A stretch of DNA of 64,000 nt from positions 124,001 through 188,000 of the forward strand of contig CM045763.1 in the NCBI GenBank assembly GCA_025200525.1, read 5' to 3'. This document shows positions 41,053 to 48,664 of this stretch, piece after piece (positions within the stretch are counted from its first letter, which is position 1; each line of letters starts with the position of its first letter). Made by a program: the position numbers and the translations under genes. Below the pieces are notes generated by a model that saw nothing but the letters and a program-made list of their open reading frames with translations, did no database searches and had not been told where the DNA came from. Origin of the DNA: Camellia lanceoleosa (taxonomy: Eukaryota; Streptophyta; Magnoliopsida; Ericales; Theaceae).

Positions 41053-41217
41053 TCATTATGTAATTGGTCCTTTGGTCTGTTTACCAATTACAGCCCATTT
41101 CCCGCTTGCGCTTGCCTTTTTCGACTTTTAATCCTGACCGCAGATCTGGGCGCGGAGCGGAGACACTAGCCGACAACACGCCTCAAAATGCGGAAGGGAG
41201 CACCAATCGGGGGACGA

Positions 41218-41223
41218 CACGTG
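41218..41223. promoter_or_regulatory. G-box upstream of Rep
   Basis: CACGTG lies 9 nt before the origin stem. G-boxes are known in geminivirus Rep promoters. The inverted copy is near 43637-43642. A possible iteron, GGGAGC, occurs at 41196-41201 and 41231-41236. Confidence 0.5.
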
Positions 41224-41231
41224 GCGCGGGG

Positions 41232-41264
41232 GGAGCGTCCCAGGTAATATTAGTGGGACGCTCC
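41232..41264 (-). other. Rolling-circle replication origin hairpin (left copy)
   Basis: GGAGCGTCCCA (41232-41242) and TGGGACGCTCC (41254-41264) form a perfect 11-bp stem around an 11-nt loop. On the minus strand the loop carries TAATATTAC (41252-41244), the invariant geminivirus nonanucleotide nicked by Rep. The virion sense is therefore the minus strand here, which agrees with Rep being on the plus (complementary-sense) strand. Confidence 0.95.
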
Positions 41265-41272
41265 TGGGCACC

Positions 41273-41279
41273 TATATAA
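41273..41279 (+). promoter_or_regulatory. TATA box of the Rep gene
   Basis: TATATAA 8 nt after the origin stem and 90 nt before the Rep ATG; this is the normal location in geminiviruses. Two TGACGTCA palindromes (41327-41334, 41349-41356), typical bZIP/TGA-factor sites, lie between it and the ATG. Confidence 0.7.
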
Positions 41280-41369
41280 CTCACTCCCTAACTCTCTTCC
41301 ACCAGTATAGTTTTTGGGAGAGTGACTGACGTCATTTGAGAGAGTTAGTGACGTCAGCGAGAGTGAGTT

Positions 41370-42407
41370 ATGGCATCAATACCACGTCGTTTTAGAGTCC
41401 AAAATAAAAACATTTTCCTGACATATGCCCAATGTTCCATACCTAAAGAGAGATTATTAGAGAAAATTAGGGAGTTGTTCACAGCCAGGCCACCAAATTA
41501 TGTGAGGGTTGCACATGAATTACATGAAGACGGGCAACCACATCTCCATGCTCTTGTCCAATTTCCATTCCGTTTTCAGACACAGAATGAACGGTTCTTC
41601 GACGTTACTCACGATCGAACTAATCGCCATTTCCATCCAAATGTTCAAGGGGCAAACAACCATCAGAATGTGCTGGAATATATCTCCAAACGTGGAGATT
41701 ACACGGAATGGGGCGAATTCCGTGAGGGGGTCATTGCTAACCAGAATAACAAAGAAAATATATATCGCGATGCACTTGCTGCCGCCACCAAGGACGAAGC
41801 ACTGGCACTGGTAAGAAATGGCGATCCCAAATGTTTCTGGCTGAATTATGACAAGTTGTCATCTAATTATGATCGGATTTCATTTAATCCGCCATTGCCG
41901 TATGTTCATCCATTTACAGAAACAGTATGGACCATCCCAGCAGATATACAGCAATGGGTCGATGACAACATAAAGGACGAGGCCCAAAGACCGCATAGGC
42001 CCAAGAGCATTATAATTGAAGGCCCATCTAGAATTGGGAAAACATGTTGGGCCCGGTCTTTGGGGCCCCATAATTATTATTCTGGCCACATCGATCTGAG
42101 GGACCACAAAGATGATGCTTTCTACAACATAATCGATGATGTGGCCCCACAATTTTTGAAACACTGGCGGGAGTTTATAGGCGCCCAACGGGATTTTTTT
42201 TCAAATTGTAAATATGCCCGCCCAAAGAAAATAAAGGGCGGGATTCCAAGTATTATATTATGCAATCCCGGGGAGGGTTCTAGTTACAGAGAGTTTTTGG
42301 AAAAACATGAACACGCCGGCCTCAAAGCGTGGACGATCAGAAACGCAGAATTCTATACAGTCGACGAGCCCCTGTTCGCCAGAACCAATCAAGAAGAGGC
42401 ATCGTAA
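41370..42407 (+). CDS. Rep: Geminivirus replication-associated protein Rep (C1), intact
   Basis: 345 residues, full length for the family (about 345-360), no stops or frameshifts. Rep nicks and rejoins TAATATTAC to start rolling-circle replication and acts as an SF3 helicase in the plant nucleus. Visible motifs: RCR I FLTYAQC (16-22), RCR II HLH (58-60), geminivirus Rep sequence beginning RFFDV (75-79), RCR III YISK with catalytic Tyr104, Walker A GPSRIGKT (218-225), Walker B IIDDV (254-258) and motif C ILCN (296-299). The start ATG follows the TATA box and twin bZIP sites; the 3' end overlaps C2 by about 100 nt. An intact, fully motif-bearing Rep in a chromosomal copy suggests young integration, selection, or high-identity circulating copies. 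A second partial copy of its N-terminus lies inverted at 43341-43490. Confidence 0.96.
   Translation: MASIPRRFRVQNKNIFLTYAQCSIPKERLLEKIRELFTARPPNYVRVAHELHEDGQPHLHALVQFPFRFQTQNERFFDVTHDRTNRHFHPNVQGANNHQNVLEYISKRGDYTEWGEFREGVIANQNNKENIYRDALAAATKDEALALVRNGDPKCFWLNYDKLSSNYDRISFNPPLPYVHPFTETVWTIPADIQQWVDDNIKDEAQRPHRPKSIIIEGPSRIGKTCWARSLGPHNYYSGHIDLRDHKDDAFYNIIDDVAPQFLKHWREFIGAQRDFFSNCKYARPKKIKGGIPSIILCNPGEGSSYREFLEKHEHAGLKAWTIRNAEFYTVDEPLFARTNQEEAS
41524..41814 (+). CDS. Possible C4 protein frame inside Rep
   Basis: An open frame of about 96 codons lies wholly inside the Rep N-terminal region, in the +1 relation and position used by C4 genes. An ATG at 41509 would add 5 residues. C4 proteins are symptom and silencing-suppression factors. 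Residues such as NHISMLLSNFHS and ISIQMFKG sit where C4 proteins have comparable stretches, but these are partly forced by Rep conservation. The usual N-terminal MG myristoylation signal is absent. It could be only a shadow frame. Confidence 0.35.
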   Translation: MKTGNHISMLLSNFHSVFRHRMNGSSTLLTIELIAISIQMFKGQTTIRMCWNISPNVEITRNGANSVRGSLLTRITKKIYIAMHLLPPPRTKHWHW

Positions 42408-42681
42408 TGCCAAGAAGAAGGCCCAACGCAGGAAGATATTCCACTTCCAATGCGGCTGTTCGTTATTCCATACGAACGGATGTATCGAACCACATCCACT
42501 GGAGAGAGAGGATGCAGTCAGGGGTATTCTACGACACTTTGACCAATCCGATGTGGTTCAGATTGGTATTGATGTCCAGGCCGGGGAATCAGGGAGTATA
42601 CAAGATAGAATGCTGTTCAACTACAACCTCCGGAAGTATCGCAAATCCGGACGTTCATCTGCGACAATGTATACATGGTGA
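42307..42681 (+). CDS. C2 / TrAP-like transcription activator
   Basis: 124 codons starting inside the Rep 3' end, in the position and size of geminivirus C2. It has a basic, NLS-like tract (residues 29-43, KKRHRNAKKKAQRRK) followed by a C-x-C-x7-C cluster (Cys49, Cys51, Cys59) and His63, the layout of the TrAP zinc-finger-like domain. TrAP activates virion-sense promoters and counters silencing in begomoviruses; function here is by homology only. The C-terminal third is not typical TrAP: it contains FNYNLRK (about 104-110), a hallmark of the overlapping C3/REn protein, suggesting a local frame slip between C2 and C3. No acidic activation tail is evident. Confidence 0.7.
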   Translation: MNTPASKRGRSETQNSIQSTSPCSPEPIKKRHRNAKKKAQRRKIFHFQCGCSLFHTNGCIEPHPLEREDAVRGILRHFDQSDVVQIGIDVQAGESGSIQDRMLFNYNLRKYRKSGRSSATMYTW

Positions 42682-42877
42682 CATACGGGTCTCAAAAGCC
42701 TATCGGAGAATGTATTTTCCGGCTTATTGCACGCAGGATGACGAAGACATTATCCAAACTTTGGGATTATTAGCCTCAAATTATTGTCTCAAGACCGACT
42801 ATTGTACTCGGCGAGCTTTAGCCAGATATGTAAACGATTGGCGATGGGAAAATATTTATGTAAATTTTTATGACTAA
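42329..42877 (+). CDS. C3 / REn-like replication enhancer (possibly frame-disturbed)
   Basis: A 182-codon open frame overlapping the Rep end and C2, ending at the C3 position with a poly(A) signal on its stop. REn binds Rep and PCNA and raises replication. REn proteins are about 132-134 residues, so the homologous part is probably residues ~48-182. A GVFYDTLTNPMWF stretch (64-76) matches the N-terminal conserved block in place and pattern, and the aromatic C-terminus (IYVNFYD) is REn-like. The start is uncertain: Met1, Met27 and Met62 are candidates. The conserved central FNYNLRK block is in the C2 frame instead, so the middle of this frame may be shifted. It may be a damaged or divergent REn. 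Confidence 0.55.
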   Translation: MDDQKRRILYSRRAPVRQNQSRRGIVMPRRRPNAGRYSTSNAAVRYSIRTDVSNHIHWRERMQSGVFYDTLTNPMWFRLVLMSRPGNQGVYKIECCSTTTSGSIANPDVHLRQCIHGDIRVSKAYRRMYFPAYCTQDDEDIIQTLGLLASNYCLKTDYCTRRALARYVNDWRWENIYVNFYD

Positions 42878-42918
42878 ATAAAAATGCAATTTTGTTGAAT
42901 TTATGTTGTTTTAATAAA
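42877..42918 (+). terminator. Poly(A) signals of the complementary-sense transcripts
   Basis: AATAAA at 42877-42882 overlaps the C3 stop region and a second AATAAA is at 42913-42918. Together they mark the 3' end of the Rep-C2-C3 transcription unit. Confidence 0.55.
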
Positions 42919-42956
42919 TTCGATTTCGAAAGGTGCTTAAAATTTGGATAAATGGG

Positions 42957-43343
42957 TCAGTAATTGGTAAAATGCAGACCAAAGGACCAATTACATAATG
43001 AGGCCCATTTAATGATTATCAGGAACAATTAAAATAGGCCCAATTTTATGGCACAGTAGCCCATTAGACATAGGCCCATCTAGAAGCGACTAGGCCCATT
43101 AAACATAGGCCCATTACATTGCTCTATGAAAGAAGTGGACACTAAAGAGAAGGCCCAAATTTTATTGCGGATAAAACTGTTACAAAATAATAAGTTACAA
43201 TTTTTTTTTATGATCCACACAGCCGCAATCGAAACACACAGGCTGATTTTCCGACGGCGCCGTAATGTTGCAGATATCAGCGGCAGTATGTGAATCTGCA
43301 CTATGATCCATAGTCTGCATGGATGAAGCCGTCGCCTGGGTTC
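42957..43343 (-). pseudogene. Inverted copy of V-gene 3' half and GGGCC-rich region
   Basis: Reverse complement of about 40719-41096. On the minus strand the V frame enters at 43343 and ends at a TAA near 43196, after a Cys/His-rich tail and just before the poly(A) signal at 43166-43161. It lacks the V-gene N-terminus, so it is a fragment. Because this segment runs on from C3 with no visible break, it probably shows the native convergent arrangement of C3 and V in the circle. Confidence 0.75.
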
Positions 43344-43490
43344 ATGTGCAACCCTCACATAATTTGGTGGCCTGGCTGTGAACAACTCCCTAATTTTCTC
43401 TAATAATCTCTCTTTAGGTATGGAACATTGGGCATATGTCAGGAAAATGTTTTTATTTTGGACTCTAAAACGACGTGGTATTGATGCCAT
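43080..43490 (-). pseudogene. Rep N-terminus joined to V-gene fragment (chimeric frame)
   Basis: On the minus strand, codons 1-50 of Rep (MASIPRRFRV through VAHE, including RCR motif I) run into V-gene sequence at 43341-43343 through a 3-nt microhomology. The frame stays open to 136 residues, but the V part is read in a non-native frame. RCR II, RCR III and the helicase are missing, so it cannot be a working Rep. It lies behind a complete copy of the origin, G-box and TATA box. Confidence 0.8.
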
Positions 43491-43595
43491 AACTCACTCT
43501 CGCTGACGTCACTAACTCTCTCAAATGACGTCAGTCACTCTCCCAAAAACTATACTGGTGGAAGAGAGTTAGTGAGTGAGTTATATAGGTGCCCA

Positions 43596-43628
43596 GGAGC
43601 GTCCCACTAATATTACCTGGGACGCTCC
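43596..43628 (+). other. Rolling-circle replication origin hairpin (right, inverted copy)
   Basis: Same 11-bp stem (43596-43606, 43618-43628) and loop, with TAATATTAC at 43608-43616 on the plus strand. It is opposite in orientation to the left origin. The surrounding 41155-41518 and 43343-43697 segments are reverse complements with very few differences. Confidence 0.95.
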
Positions 43629-43838
43629 CCCCGCGCCACGTGTCGTCCCCCGATTGGTGCTCCCTTCCGCATTTTGAGGCGTGTTGTCGGCTAGTGTCTC
43701 CGCTCCGCGCCCAGATCTGCGGTCAAGATTAAAAGTCGAAAAAGGCAAGCGCAAGCGGGAAATTTAAAATAAACAGTGGCAAGCGCAAGCGGGAATTTAT
43801 ATAAGGCAAAATAATTGGTGGTTTTTCATTATTTTGCA

Positions 43839-43875
43839 ATGGAGCCGTCCGATCTAGGTCAATTTAGGCGGTTGA
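43839..43875 (+). pseudogene. Truncated V-gene start, right copy
   Basis: ATG at 43839 opens the same MEPSDLGQFRRL start as the left V gene but runs into satellite after 12 codons. Upstream leader 43698-43838 matches 40391-40530 with one substitution. Confidence 0.85.
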
Positions 43876-45173
43876 GGGTCCGAATAAGTGTCCGAGTGTT
43901 CGAGCCTAAATGCGTTAGAAATTGTAAGTAAACACCATAATTACATATCTGCCATCATGCAAGAGGGTCCGAATAAGTGTCCGAGATTTCGAAGCCTAAT
44001 GCAAGAGAAATTGTAAGTAAACACAATAATAACATATCTTCCATCATGCAAGAGAGTCTGAATAAGTGCCCGAGTAGTCGAATCCAATTGGAAGGAAAAT
44101 TGTACGTAAACACCATAATTACATGTCTGCAATCATGTAAGTGGGTCCGAATAAGTGTCTAAGTGTTCGAACCCTAAAGCATGAGAAATTGTACATAAAC
44201 ACAACAATTACAGATTTGCCACCATGCAAGATGGTCCGAATTAGTGTCCGGGTGTTATAACCCTAATGCACGAGAAATGATAAATAAACACGATAATTAC
44301 ATATCTGACATCATGCAACAGTGTCTGAATAAGCGACCGATTGTTCGAACCCAAATGCATGAGAAATCATACGCAAACACCATAATTACATATCTTCCAT
44401 CATGCAAGAGGGTGCGAATAAATGTCCCAGTGTTCGAACCCTATTGCAAGAGAAATTGTAAGTAAACAAAAAAATTACATATCTGCCATCATGCAAGAGG
44501 GTACAAATAAGTGTCCGATTGTTCGAACCCTAATGCGAGAGAAATTGTGAGTAAACACCATAATTACATATCTACCATAGTGCAAGAGGGTCCGAAGAAG
44601 TGTCCAAGTGTTCAAACCCAAATGCCTGAGAAATTGTAAGTAAACACCACAATTACATATCTGCTATCATGCAAGAGGGTTCGAATAAGTGCCCGAGTGT
44701 TCGAACCCTAATGCAAGAGAAAATGTAAGCAAAAACCATAATTATAAATCTGCCATCATGCATGAGGGTCCGAATAAGTGTCCGAGTGTTCGAACCCTTA
44801 TACAAGAGAAATTGTAAGTAAACATCATAATTACATATCTGTCATCATGTAAGAGGTGCGAATAAATGTTTGAGGTTTCGAACCATAATGCAAGAGAAAT
44901 TGTAAGTAAACACAATAATTACATATTTGCCATCATGCAAGAGGGTCCGAATAAGTGTCCGAGTGTTCGAACCCTAATGCATGAGAAATTGTTCGTAAAC
45001 ACCATAATTACATATCTGCCATTATGCAAGAGGATTCGAAAAAGTGTCCGAGTGTTCGAACTCTGATGCATGACAAATTGTAAGTAAACACCAGAATTAC
45101 ATATCTGTCATCATGCAAGAGGGTCTGAATAAGTGCCCGAGTGTTCGAACCCTAATGCATGATAAATTGTAAA
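43876..45173. repeat. 89-bp satellite array, block 3 (about 15 monomers, copied segment)
   Basis: Satellite monomers that duplicate 47366-48664 almost base for base (offset 3490-3491), starting exactly at the viral border. Only about 8 substitutions or small indels are visible. Open frames are repeat by-products. Confidence 0.92.
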
Positions 45174-45373
45174 TGTAGACCGCCCGAACTACGCTCCGCA
45201 CGCGAATTGTAGTTGTAGCTAGTATAGTTCGGACTCCTGTCATGGTTCTAAATCTAATCTTACAAAGTGCAATGTAAGACTGATAAATCACCAAAGAATC
45301 CAAATTCGGCAAATCGTTTTGGAAAATCGATTTTAATCAAAAAGCACCAAACATGGACTGTTTTGCCCGATTT
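45174..45373 (-). mobile_element. 200-bp fragment of the Ogre-like LTR 3' end (duplicated)
   Basis: Starts TGTAGACCGCCC and matches 48665-48864 with about one change, then stops abruptly inside the LTR. It is not an independent insertion: it was copied together with the satellite to its left. Confidence 0.9.
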
Positions 45374-45386
45374 CTGAGTGGTCCCA
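45374..45386. other. Filler sequence at the duplication end
   Basis: CTGAGTGGTCCCA lies between the broken LTR fragment and resumed satellite. I could not place it in either neighbour. Short filler is common at end-joined breaks in plants. Confidence 0.5.
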
Positions 45387-48300
45387 CACCATAATGACAT
45401 ATCAACCATCATGCAATAGGGTCTGAATAAGTGTCCGAACGTTCAAACCCAAATGCGTGAGAAATTGTACGCAAACACCATAATTACATATCTGCCATCA
45501 TGTTAGAGGGTCCGAATAAGTGTCTGAGTGTTCGAACCCTAATGCTGAGAAATTGTAAGTAAAGACCATAATTACATATTTGGCATAACACAAAAGGGTC
45601 CGAATAAGTGTCCGAGTGTTCGAACCCAAATTCATGAGAAATTGTACGTAAACACTATAATTAAATATCTGCCATAATGCAAGAGGGTCCGAATAAGTGT
45701 CCGCGTTTTTGAACCCAAATGCATTACAAATTGTAAGTAAACACCATAATTTCATATCTACCATAATGCAAGAGGATCTGAATAAGTGTCTGGGTGTTCG
45801 AACCCTCATGCAAGATAAATTGTAACTAAACACAGTAATTACATATCTACCATCAAGCAAGAGGGTCCGAATAAGTGTCCAAGTGGTCAAACCGTAATGC
45901 ATGAGAAATTTTTAAGCAAACACCATAATTGCAATCTGCCATCATACAAGAGGATCCGAAACAGTGTCCGTCTGTACGAACCCTAATGCATGAGGAATTG
46001 TAAGTAAACATCAGAATTACATATCTACCATCATGCAAAATGGTCTGAATAAGTGTCCGATTATTCGAACCCTTATGTAAGAGAAATGGTAAGTAAAAAC
46101 ACCATAATTAAATATCTACCATCATACAAAAAGGTCCGAATAAGGGTCCGAGTATTCAAACCCAAATGCATGAGAAATTGTCAGTAAACCCCACAATTAC
46201 ATATCTGCCATCATGCAAGAGGGTTCAAATAAGTGTCTGAGTGTTCGAACCGAAATGCATGAGAAATTGTAAGTAAAAACCATAATTACATATCTGCCAT
46301 TATGCAAGAGGGTCCAAATAAATATCCAAGTGTTCGAACCATAATACAAGAGAAATTGTAAGTAAAGACCCTAATTACATATCTGCCATCATGCAAGAGG
46401 GTCCGAATAAGTGTCCGATGTTTCGAACCCTAATGCTAGAGAAATTTTAAGTAAACACAATAATTACATATTTGCCATCATGCAAGATGGTCCGAATAAT
46501 TGTCCGATTGGTCGAACCCTAATGCATGAGAAATTGTAAGGAAACACCATAATTAAAATCTGGCATCATGCAAGAGGGTCCGAATAAGTATACGTGTGTG
46601 CGAACCCTAATACATGAGGAATTGTAAGTACACACCACAATTACATATCTACCATCATGCAAAAGGGTCTGAATAAGTGTCCGATTGTTCGAACCCTAAT
46701 GCAAAAGAAATTGTAAGTAAAAACACCATAATTACATATCTACCATCATGCAAATAGGTACGATTGTTCAAACCCTAATGCAACAGAAATTGTAAGTAAC
46801 ACACCATAATTACATATCTGCCATCATGCAAGAAGGTCCGAATAAGTGTCCGAGTGTTCGAACCCTATTGCAAGAGAAACTATAATTAACACAATAATTA
46901 CATATCTGCCATCATGCAAGATGGTCCAAATAATTGTCCAAGTGTTCATACCCAAATACATGAGAAATTGTAAGTAAAAACCATAATTACATATCTGCCA
47001 ACTTGCAAGAGGGTCCGAATAAGTGTCAGAGTGTTCGAACCCAAAAGCATGAGAAATTGTACGTAAACACCATAATTACATATCAGCCATTATGCAAGAG
47101 GGTCCGAATAAGTATCCGAATGTTTGAACCCAAATCCGTGAGAAATTGTACGTAAACACCATAATTACATAGCTGCCATCATGTAAGAGAGTCCGAATAA
47201 GTGTCTGAGTGTTCGAACCCTAATGTTGAGAAATTATAAGTGAACAATATAATTACATATCTGGCATCACGGAAGAGGGTCGAAATAAGTGTCCGAGTGT
47301 TCGAACCCAAATTCATGAGAAATTGTAAGTAAACACCATAATTAAATATCTGCCATCATGCAAGAGGGTCCGAATAAGTGTCCGAGTGTTCGAGCCTAAA
47401 TGCGTTAGAAATTGTAAGTAAACACCATAATTACATATCTGCCATCATGCAAGAGGGTCCGAATAAGTGTCCGAGATTTCGAAGCCTAATGCAAGAGAAA
47501 TTGTAAGTAAACACAATAATAACATATCTTCCATCATGCAAGAGAGTCTGAATAAGTGCCCGAGTAGTCGAATCCAATTGGAAGGAAAATTGTACGTAAA
47601 CACCATAATTACATGTCTGCAATCATGTAAGTGGGTCCGAATAAGTGTCTAAGTGTTCGAACCCTAAAGCATGAGAAATTGTACATAAACACAACAATTA
47701 CAGATTTGCCACCATGCAAGATGGTCCGAATTAGTGTCCGGGTGTTATAACCCTAATGCACGAGAAATGATAAATAAACACGATAATTACATATCTGACA
47801 TCATGCAACAGTGTCTGAATAAGCGACCGATTGTTCGAACCCAAATGCATGAGAAATCATACGCAAACACCATAATTACATATCTTCCATCATGCAAGAG
47901 GGTGCGAATAAATGTCCCAGTGTTCGAACCCTATTGCAAGAGAAATTGTAAGTAAACAAAAAAATTACATATCTGCCATCATGCAAGAGGGTACAAATAA
48001 GTGTCCGATTGTTCGAACCCTAATGCGAGAGAAATTGTGAGTAAACACCATAATTACATATCTACCATAGTGCAAGAGGGTCCGAAGAAGTGTCCAAGTG
48101 TTCAAACCCAAATGCCTGAGAAATTGTAAGTAAACACCACAATTACATATCTGCTATCATGCAAGAGGGTTCGAATAAGTGCCCGAGTGTTCGAACCCTA
48201 ATGCAAGAGAAAATGTAAGTAAACACCATAATTATAAATCTGCCATCATGCATGAGGGTCCGAATAAGTGTCCGAGTGTTCGAACCCTTATACAAGAGAA

Positions 48301-48664
48301 ATTGTAAGTAAACATCATAATTACATATCTGTCATCATGTAAGAGGGTCTGAATAAATGTTTGAGGTTTCGAACCATAATGCAAGAGAAATTGTAAGTAA
48401 ACACAATAATTACATATTTGCCATCATGCAAGAGGGTCCGAATAAGTGTCCGAGTGTTTGAACCCTAATGCATGAGAAATTGTTCGTAAACACCATAATT
48501 ACATATCTGCCATTATGCAAGAGGATTCGAAAAAGTGTCCGAGTGTTCGAACTCTGATGCATGACAAATTGTAAATAAACACCAGAATTACATATCTGTC
48601 ATCATGCAAGAGGGTCTGAATAAGTGCCCGAGTGTTCGAACCCTAATGCATGATAAATTGTAAA
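45387..48664. repeat. 89-bp satellite array, block 4 (about 37 monomers)
   Basis: Same satellite family and orientation. Positions 47364-48664 are the apparent source or sister of the copy at 43874-45173. The array ends at the LTR start at 48665. Confidence 0.93.

Larger units (their letters stand above)
40391..43875. mobile_element. Endogenous geminivirus-like element, rearranged, without a coat protein gene
   Basis: The insert interrupts the satellite at TCCG (40391-40394) and GA (43874-43875), both shared between virus and host. It has three segments. 40391-41100 is in virion sense (leader, V gene, terminator). About 41097-43343 is in complementary sense (leader, origin, Rep, C2, C3, then the V gene inverted). 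43341-43875 is again in virion sense (Rep 5' end inverted, origin, leader, first codons of the V gene). Internal junctions share ATTT (41097-41100) and TTC (43341-43343). Overlapping the segments implies a circle of about 2.5 kb. Gene order (virion-sense gene opposed to Rep, C2, C3 around a TAATATTAC hairpin) is that of Geminiviridae. It is most like genera with separate C2 and C3, such as begomoviruses and curtoviruses. It lacks a coat protein. Confidence 0.93.

Noticed and set aside
41880..42188. 102-codon minus-strand frame inside Rep
   Set aside because: Shadow of the Rep helicase region; no viral gene is known on that strand at this place.
45174..45373. An independent LTR insertion
   Set aside because: It ends abruptly inside the LTR and its left flank is the same satellite junction as 48665, so it is part of the 1.5-kb copied segment.
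40391..47365. Near-equality of viral insert length (about 3485 bp) and duplication offset (3490 bp) as a meaningful link
   Set aside because: The 45387-47363 stretch between the copies is ordinary satellite, so the match in size seems coincidental.
3000..48000. A CRISPR-like array, because of the short regular period
   Set aside because: The whole 89-bp unit is repeated without unique spacers, the monomers are divergent, and the setting is a plant genome.
2786..48664. AACCCTAA in many monomers as telomeric repeat or telo-box
   Set aside because: It occurs once per monomer and never in tandem; many monomers read AACCCAAA instead. It is part of the satellite.
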